Source of the DNA: Incumbomyces delicatus
Taxonomy: Eukaryota > Ascomycota > Eurotiomycetes > Chaetothyriales > Trichomeriaceae
NCBI GenBank assembly: GCA_017655985.1
Contig: JACJVS010000007.1
Span: forward strand, 1,302,001 to 1,366,000
Reading direction: 5' to 3'
Length of the DNA: 64,000 nt
Of this stretch, positions 54,692 to 64,000 are shown piece after piece. A program made the translations under genes and the position numbers. Within the stretch, counting starts at the first letter, position 1, and each line of letters opens with the position of its first letter. The notes under the pieces are model-generated. The model ran no database searches. It was not told where the DNA came from and was given only the letters and a program-made list of their open reading frames with translations.

Positions 54692-55989
54692 ATGATTGTC
54701 AACAAGAAACTCGATCGCTTCAAACAGTGGGCTGGCGAGAGGATGGGCGGCGAAGTCAGGACCACGACAACAGATCAGTTCAAGGCTCTGGAGCAGGAAA
54801 TGGATCTACGCCAGCAGGGCATGGAGAAGATGCAAGATTCCACCAATGTGTACTTGAAAGCTGTCTCAAAAAGGGCAGAACTGGAAAAGAAGGAGAAGAC
54901 ATTGCCTGTGGCGTACATGGGAGCCACCATGATTGCCCACAGCGACGACTTTGAACATGACTCGGACTATGGCAATTGTCTTTCTTGTGAGTTTCGTCCT
55001 TGTCTTATCCACGGCCCTTCTGACGGATACCAGCTTTTGGCAGGACCCAGGAACGCCTCGCCCGTGCCCAAGAGTCGTACATCACCGCCGCTACCAACAC
55101 CTGGGCCGACTCACTTGAACGCTCGCTTGTGCAAATGAAGGAATACCAGGCAGCACGCAGGAAACTCGAGTCGAGACGGCTAGCCTACGATACTTCTCTG
55201 GCCAAGATGCAAAAGGCCAAGAAGGAGGATTTCCGAGTGGAAGAAGAGTTGCGCTCGCAGCAGCTCAAGTATGAAGAGGCAGAAGCGGACGTTGAGCGGC
55301 GCATGTTTGAGATCAAAGATTCCGAACTTGACAGCGTCCACGACCTATCCGCCTTCCTCGAGGCCCAAGTCGCATACCACGATCGCTGCAGAGAGGCACT
55401 GCTCCAGCTACAGAGCGAGTGGTCTGCTCGTGAAGAAAGAGGTCGATATTCCAGTGCCAATCTAGCGCCTCGGCAACGATCTAATACAGTTCGGTCGCAT
55501 GTCTCAACACATTCTCAGCAAAGGGATCCGTCGGTTGCAGACGTCCAGCTCGGCATCAAGTCGCGTAAGACCATTGACCATCAACCGTACGCAGATCCCT
55601 CCACGTCCGACGATGAGCCTCGAACCAGACCGAGTTTCATCCGGTCCAAGACCCATCAGCACGCACTACCTGCCCGAAGAGACATATCACCTCTACCGCC
55701 GAATTGCCTGAATAGAGTACCGAGCGATTCTTTGATGATTCAGTCTACCAGGTCGAATTTGCGACGAGTTGACACGATGGTTGAGCCGGCGGACGTGTTC
55801 GCCGACGATTCTCAGTCGTGTACGAGCAACACGTCGGTATCACCGCAAACACCGCACAGCAGTGGTTCAAGGACGCAAGTGGGAGGTAGACGTCCACCGC
55901 CGCCTCCTCCGCCATCTCGAGCATCTAAGCCTGGTATTGGGAAGCCAACACCACCTCCTCCCCCAATGAAAAGGACGTTGATGGCATAA
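54692..55989 (+). CDS. BAR-domain protein
   Basis: Membrane-curvature protein of 416 aa. Two exons: 54692-54986 and 55034-55989. The 47-nt intron restores CLSSFGRTQERLARAQ in phase. The start at 54692 gives an amphipathic N-terminal helix (MIVNKKLDRFKQWAGERM), as in amphiphysin/endophilin-type BAR proteins. The BAR coiled coil runs to about residue 255 (MKEYQAARRKLESRRLAYD, RRMFEIKDSELDSVHDL, FLEAQVAYHDRCREALLQL). The C-terminal 160 residues are disordered and end in a polyproline stretch (RRPPPPPPPSR, KPTPPPPPMK). No SH3 domain follows. It is likely to work at endocytic or vesicle membranes and to bind SH3 partners. That role is inferred. Confidence 0.88.
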
Positions 55990-56784
55990 TGATTTCGCTT
56001 TTTATCTCGAGAAGACAGGGAACTAGCCGGAACTAGGATGAATCGGCACAGATTGAGCGTTGGAATAGGACTAGATGGGCAGCATATGGTAATTGACTCG
56101 CCGTCTCGTAAGGCGGCCGCTCCCTTGCAAGGTTATCTCTAATACGGGAAGGAGTCCTAGAAATCACACGTATCATTAGATTTTACATGCTCAATTTTTC
56201 CCTCAGCGGTGTTTAGAGTTCGGTTAATCTGTCGTAGACAGTCAATTATGATGGTGACGCTAGCCGTCTTCGGCTATAGGAATGCCTGCTCCATATCAGG
56301 CAACTCAGGCGGCAATCGGCCGTCTTGGGATTAGAGTTGAAAAACATCAAGCCCACGTGACCGGCGCAGTCGCTCAGTGACTTCCTTCCTTGCCAGCCGT
56401 CTGCCCGCTTCGATAATCGCCCGGATAATCTCAATCATCGAACCAACGCGACGCGACGCCTTGTTCATCTCAAATCCGGACCCCCCGAACCCAAACCCAT
56501 TCAAAGGGTGCGCACAACTAGTTTGGACCACCCTTTAGCCACTCTTTTGTATTACACGCCATGTGAGTCAACCTCGATTATCTGCCCCCTCATGTATTTG
56601 TTCCCTTAAAACAGGGCAATGCGCCAAGTGCATATCCCAATACATGTTCAAAGGTCATGATCACTAACAGCATGCGCCAGTCCACCACTGCCACACCTCG
56701 TCGGAGGCGGCTAGGGGCTGTTGACCCTGTCTCAACCCTCCTGCCGATGTCACCAGTGCGACCTTGACCACAGCCCTTGCCGAG
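55990..56784. other. Intergenic region, BAR gene to SNF2 gene
   Basis: About 800 bp. No supported gene. It should contain the SNF2 promoter and leader. An additional short 5' exon of SNF2 cannot be excluded. Confidence 0.4.
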
Positions 56785-59700
56785 ATGGCCTCCGTCCAGC
56801 CTGCTGCTATGCAGCAGCAGACCAACCTGCCATCGAACCTTACACAACAACAAATCCAAGCCGCCTATGAGAAGTACAAGCTGTTGAAAACGCAGAAAGT
56901 GCCTCCAAATGATCCCGAACTCCTCAAATTGCAGCAGTTTCTCACCCTGGTCCAGCAACAGCAGAACATGCGCAAGATGGCTCAGGCCAAACAACAGCAG
57001 ATGCAGCAGCAAAAGGCTCAACAGATGCACCAGCAACAACAAGTACCTGTTCCGCCTCAAACTAATGCACAAGCCCATGGCCCCGTCACCAACGGCATCA
57101 AGCAACCCGATGGACAAGAGGGGCCCTTGCCAACTGCCAACGGTGTCGCGCCACAATCTGCGAACCAGACACAATCCCAGACTGCCGCCACGCCTCAGAA
57201 CGCTGCCCAACAGCGTCCAGTAGCCAGCACTGCTGGGTTCACCTCCGAGCAGCTGCAGTTATTAAGGATGCAGATTCAGGCCTTCAAGATGTTGTCCAAG
57301 AGTATGCCCTTACCCCAGGTATTGCAGGAAAAGGTCTTCCCCAAGAACAAAGGTGCTGTTCAACCTGCAAAGTCCGTTCAAGCGGCAGAAAATGTCCTCA
57401 AGAACGCCGCCGAGGGCAAAGAAAGTACTCCCGCCGATGTAAAGCTGGCCAAAGCTTTCTTTGAATCTTACAAATCTCCGCACGAGCTCATACCTCGCAC
57501 TATCACCTTCGCCGATCACTCTCAGCGCGCCAAGAGACCTCGAGTTCCGGCTCTGATGCCGTATGGCGTCGATCTTGAGCAAGTGAGAGAGGATCGGGAA
57601 CGAATGCTTTACAATCGCATTCAGACACGAAAGGCCGAATTGGCCGCCATGCCTGTCAACATTGCCAGCTGGGACAGCAGCAAGTCAAGAGAAGCCACAG
57701 ATGATGAGTCGCTCAGAATGAAAATGCTCATCGAGTTTAAGAAGTTATCCCTCTTACAGCGGCAACGCGACTTTCGACGAGAGATCCAACAAGAGCTATT
57801 CAACTACGACAATCTGGCCATGACAGCGAATCGTGCTCTGCACCGGCGCATGAAGAAACAGTCTCTTCGTGAGGCGAAAATCACAGAAAAATTGGAGAAG
57901 CAACAGAGGGATGCACGCGAAAACAAGGAAAAGACCAAGGCTAACGACCAACTCCTGTCTGTAATTGCTCATGGGAATGAGATCAAGGGTCATGCCATGA
58001 ACCAAAGAGCGAGAGTGCAGAAGCTCGGGAAGCTGATGGTCGCCCAGCATCAGCATATGGAGCGTGAAGAGCAGAAACGCATCGAACGTACAGCGAAGCA
58101 GCGTCTGCAAGCTTTGAAAGCCAACGATGAAGAAACCTACCTGAAGCTCTTGGGTCAAGCGAAAGACTCGCGCATCACTCATCTTCTCAAGCAAACCGAT
58201 GGCTTTCTGAGCCAGCTGGCTGCATCTGTACGCGCACAGCAGCGAAGCACGGCAGAACGATATGGAGAGGCTGACGACTTTGCCCCTGAGGAGGATGAGG
58301 AGGGCTCAGAAGACGAGGAAGGGGGCCGCAAAATCGATTACTATGCCGTTGCTCATAGAATCAAGGAGGAAGTGTCGGTACAGCCATCCATTCTTGTCGG
58401 TGGTACATTAAAAGAGTACCAGGTCAAAGGTCTCCAGTGGATGGTCTCATTGTACAACAACAAACTCAATGGGGTGTTGGCTGATGAAATGGGCCTCGGC
58501 AAGACTATTCAAACCATTTCGCTGGTCACCTATCTTATTGAACAAAAGCAACAGCAAGGTCCTTTCCTGGTCATTGTACCTCTCAGCACATTGACAAATT
58601 GGAACATCGAGTTTGAGAAGTGGGCTCCGAGTGTGTCGAAGATTGTCTACAAAGGCCCTCCCAATTCCAGAAAGCAGCAGCAACAGCGCATCAGGACGGA
58701 GAAGTTTCAGGTCTTGCTGACGACGTACGAATACATCATCAAGGACCGACCCGTTTTGAGCAAGATCAAATGGATCCACATGATAATCGACGAGGGCCAC
58801 CGGATGAAGAATGCACAATCCAAACTGAGCAGCACGCTATCACAGTATTACAGCACAAGATACAGACTGATCTTGACTGGTACGCCACTACAGAACAACT
58901 TGACCGAACTGTGGGCAATCCTCAACTTCGTTCTACCCAACATTTTCAAATCGGCCAAATCATTCGATGAGTGGTTCAATACTCCTTTTGCAAACACAGG
59001 GGGTCAAGACCGAATGGAGCTGACAGAAGAAGAGCAGTTGCTTGTGATTCGTCGTCTTCACAAGGTGCTGAGGCCGTTTCTCCTTCGACGTCTAAAGAAG
59101 GACGTCGAGAAGGACTTGCCAGACAAGCAAGAACGCGTCATCAAGTGTCGATTTTCTGCTCTACAGACCAAGCTCTACATGCAACTCATGACCCACAATA
59201 AGCTAGCAGTCACAGACGGCAAAGGAGGCAAGACTAGCATGCGTGGCCTCAGCAATATGCTTATGCAGCTGCGGAAATTGTGTAACCATCCCTATGTTTT
59301 CGAGCCCGTCGAAGATCAGATGAACCCTGGACGAGGCACGAACGATTCGATTTGGCGAACCGCGGGCAAATTCGAGCTTCTCGACCGCGTTCTGCCCAAG
59401 TTCCAGGCGACAGGGCATCGAGTGTTGATGTTTTTCCAGATGACGCAAATCATGAACATTATGGAAGATTTTCTACGGTTGCGAGGCGTTCAATACTTGC
59501 GACTCGATGGTGCGACCAAAGCCGAAGACCGCTCTGAACTCTTGAAGATGTTCAACGAGCCCGGCTCGCCATACTTCTGTTTCTTGCTGTCCACTCGCGC
59601 TGGAGGTCTTGGTCTGAACTTGCAGACGGCCGACACTGTCATCATCTACGATTCTGACTGGAATCCTCACCAGGACTTGCAGGCTCAGGATCGTGCCCAC

Positions 59701-61086
59701 AGAATTGGTCAGAAGAACGAAGTGCGAATTCTGAGGCTGATCAGTTCGAACTCTGTAGAGGAGAAAATCCTGGAAAGAGCACAGTATAAGCTTGATATGG
59801 ATGGAAAGGTCATCCAGGCCGGTAAGTTTGACAACAAGTCGACCAATGAGGAACGAGATGCGTTCTTGCGAACGCTCCTTGAAGCTGCCGAAGCTGCCGA
59901 AGCTGTTGGCAATGAGCAAGAAGAAATGGAAGATGACGACTTAAACGAGATAATGGCTCGAACAGACGAAGAGATCACCATCTTTCAGCAAATGGACAAA
60001 GATCGGCAAGCCAGGGACGATTACGGGCCAGGAAAAGCACTTCCTCGTCTTATGGGCGAAGATGAGCTGCCTGACATATATCTGCAGGAAGACGAGCCGG
60101 AAGCGAAGACGATCGAAGAGGAATATGCTGGCCGGGGTGCACGTGTGAAGACGCAAGTTCGATATGATGATGGTTTGACCGAAGAGCAGTGGCTTGCAGC
60201 TGTCGACGACTCGGACGATTCGATTGGCGATGCGGTCAAGCGGAAACAAGCACGAATTGACAAACGGCGCACCAACAAGGCGAAGCGAGAGCGAGATGTG
60301 GTGGGTGGTGTCTCTTCGGCTGCCTCTAGTCGAGAAAGCACAGAAGAACCTGTACCACAGCCCAAGAAGAGGGGACGGAAACCTGGGAATCTCAAGCGCA
60401 AAGCCGAAGAAATAGAAGCCGAGGAAACACCAGCCACTAAACGAAAGCGTGGCCGGCAAAAAGCGGATGGCTTGTCCCCTTCGGAAAGATCTCTTCTTCA
60501 GAAGTCTCTCAGAATCATCATCAAGACGATCAAAGATCTTGAAGTTGAGGAAAGCGACCCAGGCACACCGGATCCTGAGGACGAAGAGGAAGGCCCGTTC
60601 ACTCGAGCCATCATTCCACCGTTTATGGAGATCCCGTCCAAAAAACTCTACCCCGACTACCACAATTTTATCACCAATCCCATTGCAATTGAGAATATTG
60701 AGGACAAGATCGAGGGACACAAGTATAATTCTCTTTCGGACCTACAAAAGGACATTGAGCTGTTGGCCATTAACGCCAAGACGTACAATGAGGATGGCAG
60801 TCTGCTCTTCAACGATGCCATCATGATTGAGGTAAGTGGCTGATCTCACATCCCGTACAAAACCCGGCGCTAATCATTGTAGAAAAAATGTGTCGAACTC
60901 GTCGCGCAACAACAAGGGGAGCATCCCGGGCTCCTAACGCTAGGCGAAGGAGATTCGAATTCCACAGTTGGAGGTTCGAGCATGGGGACACCACGACCGT
61001 CATTGCCTCCAGGAGGCACCAAACTCAAGTTAAACTTCTCAGCAGCTGCGAACAGTAATGGAGCGGGAGCGAGTGGAGCAGAGTAA
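56785..61086 (+). CDS. SNF2: SWI/SNF chromatin-remodelling ATPase (Snf2/Brahma type)
   Basis: Catalytic subunit of SWI/SNF, sliding or ejecting nucleosomes with ATP. Nuclear. Two exons (56785-60831, 60883-61086) give 1416 aa; the intron of 51 nt is in phase. An in-frame TTG seven codons upstream is ignored. Domain order is: Gln-rich N-terminus, QLQ near residue 152 (FTSEQLQLLRMQIQAFK), HSA-type basic helices, then the helicase. The Walker A motif DEMGLGKTIQTISL lies near residue 566 and the DEGH box near 669. The C-terminal helicase motifs include YLRLDGATKAEDRSELL and QAQDRAHRIGQKNEVRILRL. AT-hook-like KKRGRKPGN and KRKRGRQKA follow. A bromodomain (PDYHNFITNPIAIENIEDKI) completes it. Length is typical. 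Confidence 0.97.
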
Positions 61087-61625
61087 GCCGCTTGTAATTT
61101 TATGTTTGTAAAATGAGGTTGCACCAGTCTGCGGGAAACGAGCATGGTCAACTGGCGCAGGCGGCACAAGATTCGAGCAGTTCTGCAGGATTATCATTGA
61201 TGCGAGGCAGGATCGCTGGGCAGGACGAAGTCGACGGGATATTCAACGATGTGTAAAGTCCCAATACAATCATAAAACTTCGGTTGATCGTTGTGTAAAT
61301 GTTCCTCGCTCGACCCCCAACTATCCACAAGGTTGGTTCAGCTAGAGTCACCGTTGGATTGCCCGTACACGCCCGTATTGCCGTTGCCAGAAGAAGAAGG
61401 CGAGCACGTGGGTGCACGTGTTTGGATGGGTCAGGCTGATGGGCACAAGGCTGAGGCGAGGCCAGGCTCGAGAAGTCGCCAGCGACGAGCATTCTGATCG
61501 TCGCCGATGCCCAAGTCGACGAGCCCGTCAATTTTAGTTCGAGTCTCGACCGATGAGACTCAACTGCCAGATGTTCGTCAAAGTCGTTTCCTCGCCTCAG
61601 TCTTGATCGTCGACCAGCGTTCAAA
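61087..61625. promoter_or_regulatory. Spacer and NHX promoter
   Basis: About 540 bp between two plus-strand genes. The last 100 bp before the NHX ATG are CT-rich. No specific site was recognised. Confidence 0.4.
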
Positions 61626-63797
61626 ATGTCGCAGTCAGTCTCCTCTTTTGCCTTCGACGTCCTGCGGCGTGCGGTTGACGACGACGTTGATCCGGATGAC
61701 CCCGCAGAAGCCGGTGACAAGGAATTCTTCACATCATGGGCCTTGTTCATTGTGATTATGCTGCTCATCACGGCCCTGTTTACCAGCTACATCCTGCAAC
61801 AGAAGAAGATCCAGGCTGTGCACGAGACGGTGGTGTCGATATTCGCCGGTATGGTGGTTGGTTTGATCATAAGAGTCTCTCCGGGAAGGTCCATACAAGA
61901 CAGTGTTAGTTTCGACTACCAGTTCTTCTTCAACCTACTCCTGCCTCCCATCATCCTGGCTTCCGGCTACGAACTACATCAGGGGAATTTCTTTCGCAAC
62001 ATAGGCACCATCTTAACCTTCGCCTTCGCTGGAACATTCATATCTGCCGTGTCACTGGGCATCATCCTGTGGTTGTGGACGAGAATTCCACTTGACGGGT
62101 TGAGCATTACTTTTGTCGAAGCCCTGTCAGTCGGCGCAACCTTGTCCGCAACCGATCCCGTCACCATTCTCGCCATCTTTAACCTCTACAAAGTCGAACC
62201 CAAGCTCTACACTGTCATCTTTGGCGAGTCGATCCTCAACGATGCAATTGCTATCGTTTTGTTTGAAACGGCGCAAAGATATCGAGAAGGAGCGGCTGCC
62301 GGCAGTCTTACAATCCTGAGTCTGTTCGAAGCCATTGGCTTCTTCCTACTTGTTTTCTTCACTAGCGTCATCATTGGCATCATCATAGGTGTCGGCACAG
62401 CCATCATACTGAAATATACTCTGGTCCGAAGATACCCTAAGATCGAGGCGTGTATTGTCCTGTTGATTGCGTATGCGAGCTATTTCTTTTCGAACGGTGT
62501 CAAGATGTCCGGCATCGTCTCATTGCTGTTTTGTGGAATCACTCTGAAGCACTACGCATACTACAACATGTCGAGGAGGACCCAATTGACCACCAAGTTC
62601 ATCTTTCAAATTACCGCACAGCTCTCTGAGAATTTCATCTTCATTTATCTTGGGTTGACCTTGTTCACTGAGACCGACCTTGTTTACAAACCACTTTTTA
62701 TCCTCGTCACAGTGGTGGGCATCTGCGCTGCGAGGTGGTTATCGGTTTTCCCGCTGTCAAAAGCTATCAATTATATCATCCGCTTGCGAGCCCGTCGGCG
62801 GGGTGTTGATGCACCGGACGAACTGCCCTGGAAGTATCAGGCCATGTTGTTTTGGGCTGGTCTGAGAGGTGCCGTCGGCGTTGCGCTGGCAGCTGGTCTG
62901 TCGGGTGAAAATGGTGCCGCTCTAAGGGCGACAGTGCTCGTCGTGGTGGTGTTGACTGTCATCATTTTCGGAGGCACGACCGCCAGAATGTTAGAGATTT
63001 TAGGCATCCGCACCGGCGTCGTAGAAGAGATAGATTCCGACGATGAGTTCGACATCGAAACCACCAACGCCGGAACATACTACAAGCGAGGCGGCCAAGC
63101 TTTCGGCCATACGCCCAAACCCTCAGCAAACATAGGCCTCGACTACTATCATGAATCTAGCAAGCCAGCTAATGGCCACACACGCCCTTCAAGACCACGG
63201 GTCCAGGATCGAGGCTACAGCAGCAGCAATCGTCATTCACCCTCGTCCCGTGAACGAGCACGATTGGCTCGTAAGAATAGCCAGAAGTCTCAGCGCGACC
63301 GTGACGAGTCGGAACAGCGCGACACACTATTGTCAAACAACCGATCCAACACGATGTCCGACAACGAAGAAGATGACCCAGGCGCGGACCTTGATCTCCC
63401 GCCTGCAGCGCCTAGACGCAATCCATCACCACGATACCCCGCCCCTGGGCCTCACCCGCATTCTCACTCTCACACCAACCTCGCCATCTCCGCACCCGAA
63501 ATTATGGTCAACGACGAGGACATCACGACACAGTCATCGCCGTCTGCATCCACCTCGCACCTCATCCCAGCGCAACAGCAAGGGGCTCACCAGAGCATTC
63601 CTACGGCACATGCTGCCGGAGTTGGTGGGGGCGTTGGCGGAATTCGGGATCTGCTGAGGGGCGCTGCAAGGGGGGACGTAGACTCTGTAGCCTGGTTGAG
63701 GCAGCTGGATGAAAATTTCATAAAGCCTACGTTGCTCCTAGATCAGGGAAGTGGGCATAAAAGCACTGGAGGAGGAAATACCGGTTCAGGAGTATGA
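61626..63797 (+). CDS. NHX1: Na+/H+ exchanger, endosomal/vacuolar NHX type
   Basis: Cation/proton antiporter (CPA1) that moves Na+ or K+ into endosomes or vacuoles in exchange for H+. One exon, ATG at 61626, 723 aa. About twelve membrane helices occupy residues 37-460. The amiloride-site-like FFFNLLLPPIILASGYEL, the ion-site motif FGESILNDAIAIVLFETAQ and GLRGAVGVALAAGL are all present, in NHX order. The C-terminal 240 residues are cytosolic, Ser/Arg/Asp-rich and include a His-rich stretch (PHPHSHSHTN). The motif set is closer to yeast Nhx1 and animal NHE6/7/9 than to plasma-membrane Nha1 exchangers. The gene lies 540 bp after SNF2 on the same strand. Confidence 0.95.
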   Translation: MSQSVSSFAFDVLRRAVDDDVDPDDPAEAGDKEFFTSWALFIVIMLLITALFTSYILQQKKIQAVHETVVSIFAGMVVGLIIRVSPGRSIQDSVSFDYQFFFNLLLPPIILASGYELHQGNFFRNIGTILTFAFAGTFISAVSLGIILWLWTRIPLDGLSITFVEALSVGATLSATDPVTILAIFNLYKVEPKLYTVIFGESILNDAIAIVLFETAQRYREGAAAGSLTILSLFEAIGFFLLVFFTSVIIGIIIGVGTAIILKYTLVRRYPKIEACIVLLIAYASYFFSNGVKMSGIVSLLFCGITLKHYAYYNMSRRTQLTTKFIFQITAQLSENFIFIYLGLTLFTETDLVYKPLFILVTVVGICAARWLSVFPLSKAINYIIRLRARRRGVDAPDELPWKYQAMLFWAGLRGAVGVALAAGLSGENGAALRATVLVVVVLTVIIFGGTTARMLEILGIRTGVVEEIDSDDEFDIETTNAGTYYKRGGQAFGHTPKPSANIGLDYYHESSKPANGHTRPSRPRVQDRGYSSSNRHSPSSRERARLARKNSQKSQRDRDESEQRDTLLSNNRSNTMSDNEEDDPGADLDLPPAAPRRNPSPRYPAPGPHPHSHSHTNLAISAPEIMVNDEDITTQSSPSASTSHLIPAQQQGAHQSIPTAHAAGVGGGVGGIRDLLRGAARGDVDSVAWLRQLDENFIKPTLLLDQGSGHKSTGGGNTGSGV

Positions 63798-64000
63798 TCT
63801 ATTCTCATTGAGTTGATATGGTGGGGTCCGGTATGTTTTATGCATATGTGAGTAGCTGAGTCTGAACATGGGCTGTGATTGACGATGGACACATATTCAG
63901 GGGCATTTGAATCAGCAGGAGTCCGGCTATAGACAGACGTATTACCGTCTATGGCGTTCGAGATACCTAGGGCAGCAAATAAGACCGTGAGCATCGTCAA
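63798..64000. other. Right edge of window
   Basis: A minus-strand frame runs off the edge and overlaps the NHX stop. It has an ATG at about 63994 and starts MLTVLFAALGISNAIDG. Too little is visible to call a gene. Confidence 0.3.

Noticed and set aside
61148..61771. Minus-strand frame of 207 codons between SNF2 and NHX
   Set aside because: It overlaps the NHX start on the other strand, has no recognisable domain and covers the likely NHX promoter.
63743..64000. Possible small secreted protein on the minus strand at the window edge
   Set aside because: It overlaps the NHX coding end, runs off the window and has only a weak signal-peptide-like start. The evidence is too thin for a gene call.

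Overview
The window reads as nuclear DNA of a filamentous ascomycete (Pezizomycotina). Genes are spread over both strands, each with its own promoter. Most introns are short GT-AG introns (45-80 nt). The gene set is typically fungal: Ku70, an Est1/SMG7-type protein, a Ste11-type MAPKKK with SAM and Ras-binding domains, a C2H2 plus Fungal_trans regulator, an FSH1 serine hydrolase and a DUF1770 protein. The species cannot be told from the sequence alone. All splice models were worked out by hand from splice signals and reading frame. No rRNA, tRNA or CRISPR array was recognised.

Layout. 1-4.5 kb is gene-poor and holds one decayed F-box-like gene. 4.5-23.9 kb is dense: secreted GH31 alpha-glucosidase, DUF1770 protein, adenosine kinase, Est1/SMG7-like protein, mitochondrial ribosomal protein uL5m, FSH1-type hydrolase, Ku70, ferrochelatase and an MFS transporter. 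24.8-39.2 kb holds a ubiquitin-specific protease, Get4, a C2H2/Fungal_trans factor, a carboxymuconolactone-decarboxylase-like protein divergent from a 3-hydroxyisobutyrate-dehydrogenase-like enzyme, and the Ste11-type MAPKKK. 39.2-43.6 kb is a second gene-poor island with a ruined DUF3435 (tyrosine recombinase, Starship 'captain'-type) reading frame. 43.6-49.2 kb is accessory in character: a fungal SLATT two-membrane-helix protein, a ZNF511-like zinc-finger protein, a metallo-beta-lactamase-fold enzyme, a 406-bp hAT-type MITE with an intact 8-bp target duplication, and a gene stub. 49.3-64 kb is housekeeping again: a DDT/WHIM-type chromatin protein with a likely GC-AG intron, ribosomal protein uL2, a BAR-domain protein, the SWI/SNF ATPase Snf2 and an NHX-type Na+/H+ exchanger.

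The genes form no single pathway. Loose groupings are chromatin and genome maintenance (Ku70, Est1/SMG7, Snf2, WHIM protein), membrane traffic and insertion (Get4, BAR, NHX) and signalling (MAPKKK). The most unusual content is the accessory material: the SLATT gene beside a dead DUF3435 recombinase, the hAT MITE, and two dead genes whose in-frame stops are all TAA or TAG, as expected from CpA to TpA (RIP-like) mutation.
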